Below, one piece after another: positions 24,746 through 35,030 of a stretch of 36,870 nucleotides of DNA. The position numbers were made by a program, and so were the translations under genes. This stretch comes from Acidimicrobiia bacterium (GTDB taxonomy: Bacteria; Actinomycetota; Acidimicrobiia; Spongiisociales; ZC4RG35): contig VXSV01000076.1 in NCBI GenBank assembly GCA_009837815.1, positions 29,350-66,219 of the forward strand. The letters are read 5' to 3'. The notes beneath the pieces are model-generated. The model was given only the letters and a program-made list of their open reading frames with translations, was not told the DNA's origin and made no database searches. The first letter of the stretch is position 1; each line of letters opens with the position of its first letter.

Positions 24746-26388
24746 CGCAGGTTCCAACCGCTGGTGATGGGACGCCGCCTCTCACGTCCGAGGGACTTGG
24801 TAGTGACCTTGGGACCCGGCGCCGACTGGCGCCTCTTGTACTCCGACCCCTCCACCAGCCCGACCACCCGGCGCACCAAAGCCGGATCGAAGCCTGCAGC
24901 AGCTATCTCTTCCATAGAACGTTCCGAGTCGATGTACATGGCCAGGATGGAGTCCAAAACATCATAGGGTGGAAGCGAGTCGGTGTCCAACTGGTCGGGA
25001 CGGAGTTCTGCGGAGGGTGGCTTGGTGAGAATCTCGACGGGGATGACCGTTTCCTGGCGGTTTCTCCACTCCGCCAGACGGTACACCAGGGTCTTGTAGA
25101 CATCCTTCAGGGGTGCGAAAGCGCCCACCATGTCACCGTAGAGGGTGGCGTAGCCCACCGACAACTCCGACTTGTTGCCGGTAGCCAGCACCAGCCCTCC
25201 GTGCCGGTTGGAGAGGGCCATGAGGATCGATCCCCGCGCCCGGGCCTGAAGGTTCTCCCCGGCGACGCCCCACTCGGCGTTTCCCATCACCGGAGACAGT
25301 GTGTCCACGAAGGCGGCGTGGGCCCGCTCGATGGGAACCATGTCGAAGCGGATACCCAGGTTGGACGAGAGCCGCTTGGCGTCGGTCTTGGAATGCTCGG
25401 AGCTGTAGACGCTCGGCATGGAGACCCCCCAAACCCGGTCGGGGCCGAGCGCGTCGGCGGCGAGGCAGGCAGTGACCGCCGAGTCGATCCCACCCGACAG
25501 GCCCACAACCGCCTCACCGAAGCGGTTCTTGCCCAAGTAGTCGCGAACAGCCAGCTTCAGGGCCTCCCAGACCTCTTCCTCGGCCCCCATCCACTCCCGC
25601 TGAGGCCGCGCCGCGGCAGCCTCGGCTCCGGCCGGAGGAAGATCGAGGAGGAAACGCTCCTCGGTGAACTGGGCGGCGCGATAGAGGATGGCGCCGTCGG
25701 ATCCGGCCACCAACGAGGCGCCGTCGAACACCAATTCGTCCTGGCCTCCCACCAGATTGAGGTACACCACCGCCGCTCCCGCCTCCCGGGCGCGGCGGGA
25801 GACCAGCGCCTCCCGCTCGGCTGCCTTGCCCAGGTGGTAGGGGGATGCGTTGATGTTGACGATCACCCCGGCGCCTGCTCCGGCCAGCAACCGCCAGGGA
25901 CCTTCGTCCATCCAGAGATCTTCACAGACCGAGACCCCTACCCGCGTGGGCCCCACCGGCCAGGTGCGGACGGTGTTGCGGCCCGGGTAGAACCAACGCC
26001 GCTCGTCGAAGACCCCGTAGTTGGGCAGGTGCTCCTTGTGATAGACCCCCAGGATGCGGCCCGACCCCAGAATGGCGGCGGCGTTGGCCACCCGGCGGGG
26101 CGCGGCGTCGTCCTCCCCGGCGTCGGAGGGGGAGGAGTCAAGACACCCGACCACGGTGACGGTCCGGTCCGACCGCTCCGCAAGCCGCTCCAGCACGGCC
26201 CGGTCGGCGCTTAGGAAATCGGCCCGGAGCGCCAGATCCTCGGGCGGATACCCGCTGGTGGCCAACTCGGGAAGAACCAGGAGATCGGCTTTTTCGCCGG
26301 AAGCCCAGGCCATGGCGTCGAGGATCCGACGACAATTTCCCTCCAGGTCTCCCACTTTGAAGTTGAGTTGGGCGCCGGCTATTCGCAT
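24742..26388 (-). CDS. nadE: Glutamine-dependent NAD+ synthetase
   Basis: N-terminal nitrilase domain 'MRIAGAQLNFKVGDLEGN...LLVLPELATSGYPPEDL' plus synthetase 'VGLSGGIDSAVTACLAADALG'. Confidence 0.94.
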   Translation of the reverse strand: MRIAGAQLNFKVGDLEGNCRRILDAMAWASGEKADLLVLPELATSGYPPEDLALRADFLSADRAVLERLAERSDRTVTVVGCLDSSPSDAGEDDAAPRRVANAAAILGSGRILGVYHKEHLPNYGVFDERRWFYPGRNTVRTWPVGPTRVGVSVCEDLWMDEGPWRLLAGAGAGVIVNINASPYHLGKAAEREALVSRRAREAGAAVVYLNLVGGQDELVFDGASLVAGSDGAILYRAAQFTEERFLLDLPPAGAEAAAARPQREWMGAEEEVWEALKLAVRDYLGKNRFGEAVVGLSGGIDSAVTACLAADALGPDRVWGVSMPSVYSSEHSKTDAKRLSSNLGIRFDMVPIERAHAAFVDTLSPVMGNAEWGVAGENLQARARGSILMALSNRHGGLVLATGNKSELSVGYATLYGDMVGAFAPLKDVYKTLVYRLAEWRNRQETVIPVEILTKPPSAELRPDQLDTDSLPPYDVLDSILAMYIDSERSMEEIAAAGFDPALVRRVVGLVEGSEYKRRQSAPGPKVTTKSLGRERRRPITSGWNLR

Positions 26389-26455
26389 AGCCAACAAGGA
26401 TACGTAACCAGGTGTGACGGCCATGCCGGTTAACACCGCGATACGCTGATCTTCG

Positions 26456-26842
26456 ATGACCCCGACGCCCGGCAGCCCTGCAACGGCTATCGCGGTGTTC
26501 TGCGGAGGGTCGTTGGGAGCCCTGGCCCGCTACGGGCTCGGCGAGTGGCTGGACCCGGTGGGGCAGGTCCTGACCGCCACAGTGGTCGCCAACCTGCTGG
26601 GGTCGGCGATTCTCGGAGTCCTGGCCGGGATGACGGCGCGGCGGGGGGAGCGAGGGGTGGCTTGGTCGCTCCTGGGCGTCGGGTTCTCCGGGGCGCTCAC
26701 CACCTTTTCGACCCTTGCGGTGGAGGCCATAACCATCTTCGACGAAGGAGGCCCGGCCGCCGCGGCGGTCTACGTGGGCGGCAGCGTGCTCGCCGGCCTG
26801 TGGGTGGCAACGACGGCGCGGAGGAGGAGCCTGGCATGGTGA
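26456..26842 (+). CDS. crcB: Fluoride efflux transporter CrcB (first copy)
   Basis: 'FCGGSLGALARYGLGEWL', 'NLLGSAILGVLAG', 'GFSGALTTFSTLAVEAI'. Confidence 0.92.
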   Translation: MTPTPGSPATAIAVFCGGSLGALARYGLGEWLDPVGQVLTATVVANLLGSAILGVLAGMTARRGERGVAWSLLGVGFSGALTTFSTLAVEAITIFDEGGPAAAAVYVGGSVLAGLWVATTARRRSLAW

Positions 26843-27195
26843 TCCTGGGCGTGGCCCTGGCAGGCGGCGTCGGGGCGGTCATCCGGTGGATCCTTACCTC
26901 GTGGCTGGATAACCGGAGCAGACGGGGCGCCGGCACAGGGGTGGCCAATCTGGCAGGCGCCTTCGCCCTCGGTCTTCTGGTCACCCTGACCGACGCCGGA
27001 AGGATCGACCCGTTCTGGGCAACGGTGCTGGGAACCGGTTTCCTGGGGGCCCTCACCACCTTTTCCACGTGGATGATCGAGACCCTGGAGGAGTCCCGCC
27101 GCGGAGCGGGGAGCATCTGGATAAGGGTCCTGCCCCTCACCCTGGCGGGAATTGCCCTGGCGTGGATCGGGATGCTGACCGGGGGCGGCGTCTAG
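26836..27195 (+). CDS. crcB: Fluoride efflux transporter CrcB (second copy)
   Basis: 119 aa from ATG 26836: 'GGVGAVIRWILTSWL', 'NLAGAFALGLLV', 'GFLGALTTFSTWMIETL'; overlaps first crcB by 7 nt. Confidence 0.92.
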   Translation: MVILGVALAGGVGAVIRWILTSWLDNRSRRGAGTGVANLAGAFALGLLVTLTDAGRIDPFWATVLGTGFLGALTTFSTWMIETLEESRRGAGSIWIRVLPLTLAGIALAWIGMLTGGGV

Positions 27196-27198
27196 AGC

Positions 27199-28227
27199 TC
27201 AGTCTCCCAGGAGACGGAATCCCTCCGCTCTCAGGGCGCGGCGAAGGCTGTTTGATTCTTCAGGCCGGACCGAGAGGGTGAGCACACCTCCGCCGCCGTG
27301 GGTGGCGTGGCGAAGTTGGAGGTCCCGCAGGTCCACGCCGCTCTCGGACAGCGCATGGCCCACCCGGGCGATCTCTCCCGGTCGGTCCTCCAGCAGCACC
27401 CCCAGCCCCTCTCCGGGCGGCGCAAAGGCGGTCCGGGCCCGTCTCGCCGAGTCCAGAAGCTCGCCAACCCACTGGTCTTCGAGCTCATCCAAATGCCTCG
27501 CCCAGTCCTCCAATCCGGCTGACATCTCCCGCAGCACCGAGGAGAGGGACATCCGGTTGGACACCAGCAGGTCAGCCCACCAGTCCGAACTCGACAGAGC
27601 GATCCTGGTTAGGTCGCGGAACCCCCCTGCTACCAGCGCGTCGGCGGCGGGGCCTTCCCGGGACAGCCGCTCGACCAGGGACGCTGCCAGCACCATGGGA
27701 AGGTGGCTGACCAGGGCCACGATGCGATCGTGACGGGCGGCGGCCATCTCCACGGGGAGGGCCTCGAGTGTCCGGGCGACCTCGGCCACCGCCAGAATGT
27801 CCCGGGGATCCGCATGATCGGTGGTGATCACCCAAGTTGCGCCGCGGAACAGCCCCCCGCTCGCCCCCAAAGGACCGGAGACTTCCCGGCCCGCCATGGG
27901 ATGGCCTCCCACGAAGCGGGCGAGACCCGAGGCAGCCTCCACCACCGGCTGTTTGATGCCTGCCACGTCGGTCACCAGCGCATCGGTTCGAAGCTCGGTG
28001 AGCATGGAGATCGTAGCCTTGGGAGACGATGCCAGGATCACCAGTTCGGCGCCTTCGACCGCTTCATCCAAGCTCTCCGCCTGCTTGGAGACCGCTCCCA
28101 CGAAAGCCGCCTGAGCCAGGTGCTCGGGGTTGGTGTCCCAACCACACACCTCCCATCCGGCGACGGAGAGCCCGATCCCGATCGAAGCACCGATCAGCCC
28201 GGTGCCGACAACCGAGACCGAAGGCAT
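27199..28227 (-). CDS. tyrA: Prephenate dehydrogenase with C-terminal ACT-like domain
   Basis: 'VSVVGTGLIGASIGIGLSVAGWEVCGWDTNPEHL', 'FVGGHPMAGREVSGPLGA', 'GLGVLLEDRPGEIARVGHALSESGVDLRDLQLRH'. Confidence 0.92.
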   Translation of the reverse strand: MPSVSVVGTGLIGASIGIGLSVAGWEVCGWDTNPEHLAQAAFVGAVSKQAESLDEAVEGAELVILASSPKATISMLTELRTDALVTDVAGIKQPVVEAASGLARFVGGHPMAGREVSGPLGASGGLFRGATWVITTDHADPRDILAVAEVARTLEALPVEMAAARHDRIVALVSHLPMVLAASLVERLSREGPAADALVAGGFRDLTRIALSSSDWWADLLVSNRMSLSSVLREMSAGLEDWARHLDELEDQWVGELLDSARRARTAFAPPGEGLGVLLEDRPGEIARVGHALSESGVDLRDLQLRHATHGGGGVLTLSVRPEESNSLRRALRAEGFRLLGD

Positions 28228-29241
28228 CTAGAGGGGGATGCCCATCGCTCGGGCCATCACTTTGATGCTCCTCATCAACTCGGCGAACTCCTCGGGCAGT
28301 ATCGCCTGGGCGCCGTCGACCAGGGCCGTGTCCGGGGCGGGATGGACATCAACCATCAACCCGTCGGCTCCCACTGCCAGCCCCGCCCTGGCCAGCGGCG
28401 GCACCAAATGCCTCTTTCCGGAGGCGTGAGAAGGGTCGACTATCACCGGGAGATGAGAAAGTTCCTTGAGCAGGGGAACGGCAGTGATGTCCAAGGTGTT
28501 GCGGGAGGCCGTCTCGAAGGTGCGGATACCCCGCTCCACCAAGATGATCTCCTGGTTCCCCTCTTTGTAGATGTACTCGGCGGCGTTCAACCACTCTTCC
28601 AGGGTGGCGGTGAATCCTCGCTTGAGCATCACAGGGGTCTTAGTCCGGCCCACCTCGGTCAACAGGGCGAAATTGGACATGTTGCGCGTGCCGATGCGAA
28701 GGATGTCGGCATAGCCCGCCACCAACTCCACGTCCCGGGGGTCCAGCACTTCTGCCACGAAGGGCATGTCGAACTCCTCGCGGGCCTCGGCCAGGAGAAT
28801 CAAGGCCTTCTCCTTGAGACCCTGAAAGGAAAACGGCGAGGTGCGGGGCTTGAAAGCGTCTCCCCGCAGCACCGTGGCTCCGGCCGCCCGGACCGCCTCG
28901 GCGGTCTCGAACAAGACATCGCGGGACTCCACCGCGCACGGTCCGGCGACCGGTGTGAAAGATCCGTCACCGATGTGCACCCCCCGCACCTCGATTACCG
29001 TGCCGAAATCCTGGAACTCGCGGCTGACCAGCTTGTAGGACCTCATCACCGGCACTGCGCGCTCCACTCCGGCCAGCGCCTCCAGTGGCAGCTGCAGGAT
29101 CTGGTTGCGGTCGCCCACCGCTCCGATGACGGTACGGAAGCGGCCCACCGAGACATGCGCCTCACAATCTATCGACTCGAGGCGGTTCACCACCGTCTCT
29201 ATCTGGTTCCGGGTGGCGTCTTTTCTCATAACGATGATCAT
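28228..29241 (-). CDS. aroF: 3-deoxy-7-phosphoheptulonate synthase (AroA/AroF bacillus-type)
   Basis: '[23 protein letters not shown]', '[45 protein letters not shown]', '[22 protein letters not shown]'. Confidence 0.94.
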   Translation of the reverse strand: MIIVMRKDATRNQIETVVNRLESIDCEAHVSVGRFRTVIGAVGDRNQILQLPLEALAGVERAVPVMRSYKLVSREFQDFGTVIEVRGVHIGDGSFTPVAGPCAVESRDVLFETAEAVRAAGATVLRGDAFKPRTSPFSFQGLKEKALILLAEAREEFDMPFVAEVLDPRDVELVAGYADILRIGTRNMSNFALLTEVGRTKTPVMLKRGFTATLEEWLNAAEYIYKEGNQEIILVERGIRTFETASRNTLDITAVPLLKELSHLPVIVDPSHASGKRHLVPPLARAGLAVGADGLMVDVHPAPDTALVDGAQAILPEEFAELMRSIKVMARAMGIPL

Positions 29242-29384
29242 CGAGGTCCTCAGGGTCGACCGTATAGATGTTACGGCTTTGCAACCGGCCGATGTTCGCC
29301 CTTTCCATGGCCGGCAAACCCCGCGAAACATCTGCTTGCCGGACAGAACTTGTCGATCCGAGGTGCCGGTAATCTCTTGCCGGT

Positions 29385-29939
29385 ATGCCGATCGACATCG
29401 CCGGATTCATCCACAACGTGAAAGAGCACGCAATCAAACACGGCTTTCACATTCACGACGAGCGCCATTTCGTGGAGACCTACTCTCTCCGCCAGTCCTG
29501 GGAGGTCGATCTCCATCCCGCCGAGTCATGCAGCCAACCGATCGATCTCCATCTGTCGCTGGATGTGGAACCCCGGGCGCTTCTGGCCCTGATCGATCGC
29601 CTGGACGAGATGGAAGACGACTTCGAGGAGCCCGAGGACATCTACCAGATGCACATGTATTTCAACTGGTCGGTCCCTCCTCTCACCAACCCGCCCGACC
29701 TGCTGGTGCTGGCCACGGACCTGGCGGGGGTGGGGGAACTATCCCTCCCCATCGAGGTGCAGGCCATCGACTCCTACGCGCCTCTTGGCGAATCCACCCA
29801 GCGCCGCCTGATGATCACCGGCACCGTGCACATCTCCCTGGTCGACATGGTGATGGGCCGCGAGCAGTTGTGCGAGACCCTGGAACTGGCCAAGGAGGTC
29901 AGCGTCTACCTGGCCGACCGGATAGAAGCCTGGGTCTAG
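29385..29939 (+). CDS. Hypothetical protein
   Basis: 184 aa, no internal repeat, codon usage consistent with coding; family not recognised. Confidence 0.65.
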   Translation: MPIDIAGFIHNVKEHAIKHGFHIHDERHFVETYSLRQSWEVDLHPAESCSQPIDLHLSLDVEPRALLALIDRLDEMEDDFEEPEDIYQMHMYFNWSVPPLTNPPDLLVLATDLAGVGELSLPIEVQAIDSYAPLGESTQRRLMITGTVHISLVDMVMGREQLCETLELAKEVSVYLADRIEAWV

Positions 29940-30124
29940 GCTATTCGGCCGTTGGCGGCCCCCGTAGAACCAACCTGGCAAAAAATCCATCCGGCGGCGG
30001 AAGAATTCCAGGCCGAGTGGTTGACTCTGTCACAGTCATCCACCCATATTGACACCAGGTCACAAACACCTAGCGGTCTGATCCGACGCGTCAGCCGGGC
30101 CGCCTCAGGGTTCATCTCTCGCAA

Positions 30125-30151
30125 CTGCGCCCCTTGGGTGCAGCGCGTTTT
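30125..30151 (+). terminator. Candidate intrinsic terminator
   Basis: CTGCGCCC-CTT-GGGTGCAG hairpin (8 bp incl. one G-U) followed by CGCGTTTT, downstream of the 29385-29939 gene. Confidence 0.4.
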
Positions 30152-30244
30152 GACCTATGGAACGGTGGTGGCGGGGGTGGGCCCAATCAATTAAGAGGCA
30201 GGGGCGATTTTCGCGACTTCAGTTGCCTACAACTCGGGGGCTGC

Positions 30245-31255
30245 TCAGGGGTATGCGACCTGAGGTTGGAGACCCACCACCCGGGGCCGGCCCTGCTCCA
30301 TCTCCAGGAACACCAGCCAGGTAGACCAGTCGAGTCCCCCGAACTCCTCGTTGTCGCCGGGATCATGGATGGCAACCCACGGGAAGTTGGCGAACGCCGA
30401 GGAGATGGCTGATCCCGGCAGGACCGCGTTGGCGCCCAACGTGAGACCTCCCACCTCGATCTCTACCTCCTCATCGAGATAGTCGGCCAGGAAGGGGTCG
30501 GCGATCACCTGCTTCCAGGTGCCGACGGTGGCGTCGCCCTCCTGATCGGCTGAGGCTCCGGTGTTGGACCACCGCAGTTCTGTGTCGTCATCCCCCAGGC
30601 CGGAGAGCTCGTCTGGTTCCCAGCGGCGCAGGTTCTGGTCGTAGTAGATAACGAAGAGGCCTCTCCAGGACACCGTGTCCGCCAGGCCGTTGCCCAGCAC
30701 CAGTGCGTTGGCGAAGTTGTCCAGAGCCGCCTTCCACTCCCATTCGGCCTCGACCTCCTCGGGCGACCAGATCTCGGTGAGGTAGTAACCGTAGGCCCAT
30801 CCCGAGGTGTCCTGGGTTATCAATTCATGCCACACCCGCCCATTCACCACTTCAAGGGCGCCGGTGGGGGCCAGTCCGGCCTGGGCCGGGAGGAGTTCAC
30901 CCACAACGGGATTGTCGGTGCCGGGTCCCTCCCTGAAGTTCAGGCTGTTGTCCGCCTGGTCGGGGGCGAGAAGCACTACTCCCAAGCGGCGTCCGGGTGG
31001 AAGGGTGGTGGTAGTGGTGGTCGGCGGCGGCAGAGTGGAGGTGGTCACCACGTCCGGCCCGGTCCCCTCGGCGCTGGCCGCAGTGGCTTGAGTCCCCGAC
31101 TCCTCGCCGCCCGCGGCGGCTTCTCCCTCCGCTACGGTCTCTCCGCCATCTGGTTCGGCTTCATCGTCCCCGCCGCAGGCCGCCCCCAACAAAGACAACG
31201 CCAGAACCGTCCAGAGCAACAGTCGATGGGGGTACCTGAGCTTGGCTCCAAACAT
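30245..31255 (-). CDS. Lipoprotein with SH3b-like segment and Thr-rich linker
   Basis: 'VLALSLLGAACGGDDEAE' lipobox; 'TSTLPPPTTTTTTLPPG' linker; 'SLNFREGPGTDNPVVGELLPAQAGLAPTG' SH3b-like. Confidence 0.75.
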   Translation of the reverse strand: MFGAKLRYPHRLLLWTVLALSLLGAACGGDDEAEPDGGETVAEGEAAAGGEESGTQATAASAEGTGPDVVTTSTLPPPTTTTTTLPPGRRLGVVLLAPDQADNSLNFREGPGTDNPVVGELLPAQAGLAPTGALEVVNGRVWHELITQDTSGWAYGYYLTEIWSPEEVEAEWEWKAALDNFANALVLGNGLADTVSWRGLFVIYYDQNLRRWEPDELSGLGDDDTELRWSNTGASADQEGDATVGTWKQVIADPFLADYLDEEVEIEVGGLTLGANAVLPGSAISSAFANFPWVAIHDPGDNEEFGGLDWSTWLVFLEMEQGRPRVVGLQPQVAYP

Positions 31256-31324
31256 GCGTGCCCAGAATAGTAACAATCCACCAGAGGCAGCACCATGCAC
31301 CACCCGGCGGCGGCGCAGGCTCGG

Positions 31325-32176
31325 CTAGGGCCGCTCTCCCCTTCCCAGCCGAAGGTTGACGTCATCCACAACCCCCAACAACTCCAACGGCTCATCGATC
31401 ACATAGTGGGCCCCCGCATCCCACAGGATCCGTCGGGCGCCTGCCAGGCGTTCGGAGACTTCCTCGGGTGACCAGGACCGGGCCTCTGACAGGCTGTGGG
31501 CGTTCATGTAGTTGCCGTATCGGGCGATCCCGACCGACCAACACCCGGCCTCCAGCCCCTCCTCGATCCCCGAGGTGGTGTCGTCCACCTTCACCACCGC
31601 CTGGATGGGATGGACATCCAGGAGATCGAGGTTGCGGTAGAGCATGAAAGGACGGGGCCGGGCGCCGTGCGTCACCTCGTCCCCGGCCACCGTGCAGTCA
31701 GGGTGAAACCCCTGGCTGCGGGCCCTCACCAATAAGACGTCCACCATCGAACGGACGAACCCGGTGGTCACGCCGATCTTGACGCCGTAGTCGCCCTGCA
31801 AACTGGCCGCCATCTCCACCACCCCCGGCAGCAACTCCGCATGCTCGGGAAGACACTCGATCGTGAGGGGGACGAAGTCCTCGAACATCCCGCGGGCGGC
31901 GGCCTGGTCGGGGTCCCGCCCATGGACGGCCCGCCAGCGCTCTCGTATGGCGGGCATCTCGAGCAGGCGTCGGATGTGAAGGTCCTTGGTCAAGCCCATC
32001 GGGCCCCGGGCTTCCGACATGGTGATCTCCACCCCCCTCCTCCTGAACACCTCAACGAACACCCGGGCCGGAGCCAGCACATAGGCGTCCACCAAGGTAC
32101 CGCTCCAGTCGAGAATCACCCCTCGAACCGGACCACGGTAGGACCACTCGACACGCCGGTTTTTATCGGACATCAC
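31325..32176 (-). CDS. Phosphonoacetaldehyde hydrolase-like HAD phosphatase
   Basis: 'GVILDWSGTLVDAYVLAPARVFVEVFRRRGVEITMSEARGPMGLTKDLHIRRLL', 'KIGVTTGFVRSMVDVLL', 'VKVDDTTSGIEEGLEAGCWSVGIARYGN' as in PhnX. Confidence 0.82.
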   Translation of the reverse strand: MMSDKNRRVEWSYRGPVRGVILDWSGTLVDAYVLAPARVFVEVFRRRGVEITMSEARGPMGLTKDLHIRRLLEMPAIRERWRAVHGRDPDQAAARGMFEDFVPLTIECLPEHAELLPGVVEMAASLQGDYGVKIGVTTGFVRSMVDVLLVRARSQGFHPDCTVAGDEVTHGARPRPFMLYRNLDLLDVHPIQAVVKVDDTTSGIEEGLEAGCWSVGIARYGNYMNAHSLSEARSWSPEEVSERLAGARRILWDAGAHYVIDEPLELLGVVDDVNLRLGRGERP

Positions 32177-32228
32177 CCCTTACAGTCTGGCAGGTTCGCC
32201 CACCCGATCCGTAGTAATGTCTCAAACC

Positions 32229-32990
32229 ATGTCCGAGACCGTCCAGTTGTTCGTGACCTGCATCATCGACGCGGTCTTTCCCCAGGTAGGACGGGATGTG
32301 GTGGAGGAACTGGAGCGGAACGGAGCGGAGGTGGAGTTTCCGGCCGACCAGACCTGCTGCGGACAGCCCGCCTACAACGCAGGCCACCACCGGGAGTCGA
32401 CGGAGGTGCTGGCGCACAACCTGGAGGTGCTGGACCGGACCGGCGGCCCGATAGTGATCCCGTCGGGGTCCTGCGCCGACTTTCTCATCCATCACGGCCC
32501 GCGTCTGGCGTCCGGAGACCCGGAGAAGGCCGCCATGGCCGAACGGGTTGCGGCGCGGATCCGGGAGTTCACCTCATTCGTCGCCGAACAGCGGGAGCGG
32601 GCCTCGGCGGAGGAGACCGAAACCCAAGACCGCTCCCCCGCCCGCCGGGCCTTCTATCACCCCTCATGCCACGCCCTGCGCGGCCTGGGCCTGCGACGGG
32701 AGGGGGAGTCGCTTCTGGAATCGGTGCGGGGGGTGGAACGGGTTGAGATCGAGGGCGCCGAGGAGTGCTGTGGGTTCGGCGGCCTGTTCGCCCTGGAGAT
32801 GCCCGAGGTCTCCACCGGGATTATGAACACCAAGCTGGACCGGCTGGAAGAAGCCGGCGTGGAGATGCTGGTGGGAGGGGATGCGGCTTGTCTGATCCAC
32901 CTGGAGGGGGGACTCCGGCGGCGTGAGAACCCCATGCAGGTGGTCCATATCGCCTCGGCGATCGCCCCCCGCCGCGAAAACCTCCGATGA
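32229..32990 (+). CDS. lutA: Lactate utilization protein A ((Fe-S)-binding)
   Basis: 'VQLFVTCIIDAVFPQVGRDVVEELERNGAEVEFPADQTCCGQPAYNAG', 'EECCGFGGLFALEMPEVSTGI'; first gene of the lutABC set. Confidence 0.92.
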   Translation: MSETVQLFVTCIIDAVFPQVGRDVVEELERNGAEVEFPADQTCCGQPAYNAGHHRESTEVLAHNLEVLDRTGGPIVIPSGSCADFLIHHGPRLASGDPEKAAMAERVAARIREFTSFVAEQRERASAEETETQDRSPARRAFYHPSCHALRGLGLRREGESLLESVRGVERVEIEGAEECCGFGGLFALEMPEVSTGIMNTKLDRLEEAGVEMLVGGDAACLIHLEGGLRRRENPMQVVHIASAIAPRRENLR

Positions 32991-34387
32991 ACCGGCCGGT
33001 TACCTTCCGCCGCCGGGCCGTCGGGGAGATGGACACCCCCAAACCGGCGGCAGTGGGACGGGCGGCCCGGAGGTTCATGGGTAAGCGCCAGTGGGCGGTA
33101 GACGACTTCACACCCATGGAGGAGACCCGAGATCGGGCCCGGATGATCCGACTCCACACCCTGGCCAACCTCCATACCTATCTCGACCAGTTCGCCGACT
33201 CGGTGGAGCGCAACGGGGGCCAAGTGCTCTGGGCGGCCGACGCGGCGGAGGCCAACCGGCTCATCTCCGAGGTGATCGGGAGGAAGGAGGGCTCCCTGGT
33301 GATCAAGTCCAAGTCGATGGTCACCGAAGAACTCGACCTCAACGCCCACCTGCAGGCCGAGGGGCACACGGTGGTGGAGACCGACCTGGGGGAGTTCATC
33401 GTTCAGTTGGCGGAGGACCACCCATCTCACATCATCGCCCCGGTGATGCACCTCACCCGCCAGGACATCGGGGAGTTGTTTCACAAGCGGCTGGAAATTC
33501 CCTACACCGACGATCCTGAGGAACTCAACGCGGTGGCCCGCCGCCACCTGCGCCGTTTCTTTCTCTCCGCGGACGTGGGCATCTCGGGAGTGAACACCGG
33601 AGTCGCCGAGACCGGGTCGATCATCACCGTAACCAACGAGGGCAACGGATGGCTGACCACCGCCGCCCCCCGCACCCACATCGCCGTCATGGGCATGGAA
33701 AGACTGGTCCCCACCTTCGCCGACGCGGCCACCATCGTGGAGGTGCTGGCCCGCTCCGCCACCGGCCAGCGGCTCAGCGTGTACACCAACGTGGTGTCCG
33801 GGCCGAGAAGGCCCGGCGATCCGGACGGACCCGACGAGTTGGTGGTGGTGATCGTGGACAACGGACGCAGCCGAGTCCTATCCAGCGACGCCTCCGAGAT
33901 CCTGGCCTGCATCCGCTGCGGGGCGTGCCTGAACGTCTGCCCGGTGTTCCGGGAGGTGGGCGGCCATGCCTACGGGCAGGTCTACTCGGGTCCCGTCGGG
34001 TCGGTGCTGGCCCCCGGGCTGGCGGATTTCACCGAGGCGGTGGACCTGCCCTTCGCCTCCAGTTTGTGCGGCGCCTGCCGGGAGGTGTGCCCGGTGCGGA
34101 TCGACATTCCCAAGCTGCTGGTCCACCAGCGGGTGCGGGCAACCAGGGAGAACGACCCCTTCCGGTGGCTGGGACCCGGGCTGGGGCTCTATGCACAGGC
34201 AGCCAAACGCCCGGCGGCGTGGAAGACGCTTCTAGCCGCCACCCGGATGGCGGGACGGCTGAAGGGGGACGGATGGTTTCATCGACTTCCCTTACACGCC
34301 AAGGGGTGGACTCAGAGCCGGGACTTCCCCCCACCGGCCCGAGAGTCCTTCCGACAGTGGTGGAAGGCGAACCGCAGTGGAACGTAG
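32987..34387 (+). CDS. lutB: Lactate utilization protein B (LUD + 4Fe-4S)
   Basis: 'KSKSMVTEELDLNAHL', 'CIRCGACLNVCPVFREVGGHAYGQVYSGPVGSVL', 'SLCGACREVCPVRIDIPKLL'. Confidence 0.93.
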   Translation: MNRPVTFRRRAVGEMDTPKPAAVGRAARRFMGKRQWAVDDFTPMEETRDRARMIRLHTLANLHTYLDQFADSVERNGGQVLWAADAAEANRLISEVIGRKEGSLVIKSKSMVTEELDLNAHLQAEGHTVVETDLGEFIVQLAEDHPSHIIAPVMHLTRQDIGELFHKRLEIPYTDDPEELNAVARRHLRRFFLSADVGISGVNTGVAETGSIITVTNEGNGWLTTAAPRTHIAVMGMERLVPTFADAATIVEVLARSATGQRLSVYTNVVSGPRRPGDPDGPDELVVVIVDNGRSRVLSSDASEILACIRCGACLNVCPVFREVGGHAYGQVYSGPVGSVLAPGLADFTEAVDLPFASSLCGACREVCPVRIDIPKLLVHQRVRATRENDPFRWLGPGLGLYAQAAKRPAAWKTLLAATRMAGRLKGDGWFHRLPLHAKGWTQSRDFPPPARESFRQWWKANRSGT

Positions 34388-35030
34388 CCGGTTTCTCAGC
34401 CGGGTCGAAGAGGCGGTGGGCGCAGCCACCCTTCCAGGTTTACCCGCGCCACATCCCGGCGATGCGGTTCCCGACCTGGCCGAGGTGGATCTGACCCCCC
34501 ACTTCGTCGAGGCCTTCGAGCTGCTGGACGGGGTGGTGCACCACCGGCCGCCCTTGGAGGTGATCTCTCAGGTCATGGAGGAGCGGGGCGCCCAGGAATT
34601 CCTGGCCTGGGACCAGGAGCACCTCCCCGCCGACGGACTGCTGGCCGCGCTGGCCGAGAGCGGATACCGGCGGGCGTCGACTTGCCTGCCGTCCGACCCC
34701 GAGGGCCGGGTCGCTCATCAGATGGGCTACATGCACGCGGTGGTGGGGGTTTCGGCGGCGCTTGCGGCCTTTGCGGAGTCCGGCTCGGTCGTCGTCGGCT
34801 CCGGGCGAGGACGCTCCCGCCTGGCCTCGGTAATCCCGGCTGTGCATGTGGTGCTGGTTCCCACCGACCGGATCTTTCGCTCCCTCTCCCACTGGGCGGC
34901 CCAGGCCGACTCGCCGGGCAGTCTCGCCAACCTGGTGTTCGTCACCGGCCCGAGCCGCACCGGCGACATAGAGTTGACCCTCACCAAAGGCGTGCACGGT
35001 CCCGGCGAGATCCACGCCGTGCTGCTGTGA
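34377..35030 (+). CDS. lutC: Lactate utilization protein C (LUD domain)
   Basis: 'GVSAALAAFAESGSVVVGSG...' and 'VTGPSRTGDIELTLTKGVHGPGEIHAVLL' C-terminus of LutC. Confidence 0.9.
   Translation: MERSRFLSRVEEAVGAATLPGLPAPHPGDAVPDLAEVDLTPHFVEAFELLDGVVHHRPPLEVISQVMEERGAQEFLAWDQEHLPADGLLAALAESGYRRASTCLPSDPEGRVAHQMGYMHAVVGVSAALAAFAESGSVVVGSGRGRSRLASVIPAVHVVLVPTDRIFRSLSHWAAQADSPGSLANLVFVTGPSRTGDIELTLTKGVHGPGEIHAVLL

Noticed and set aside
26389-26455. Possible fluoride riboswitch upstream of crcB pair
   Set aside because: Short spacer with no recognisable crcB-motif pseudoknot pattern.
26456-27195. Tandem overlapping crcB genes as novelty
   Set aside because: Paired Fluc/CrcB subunits are a well-known heterodimeric arrangement.
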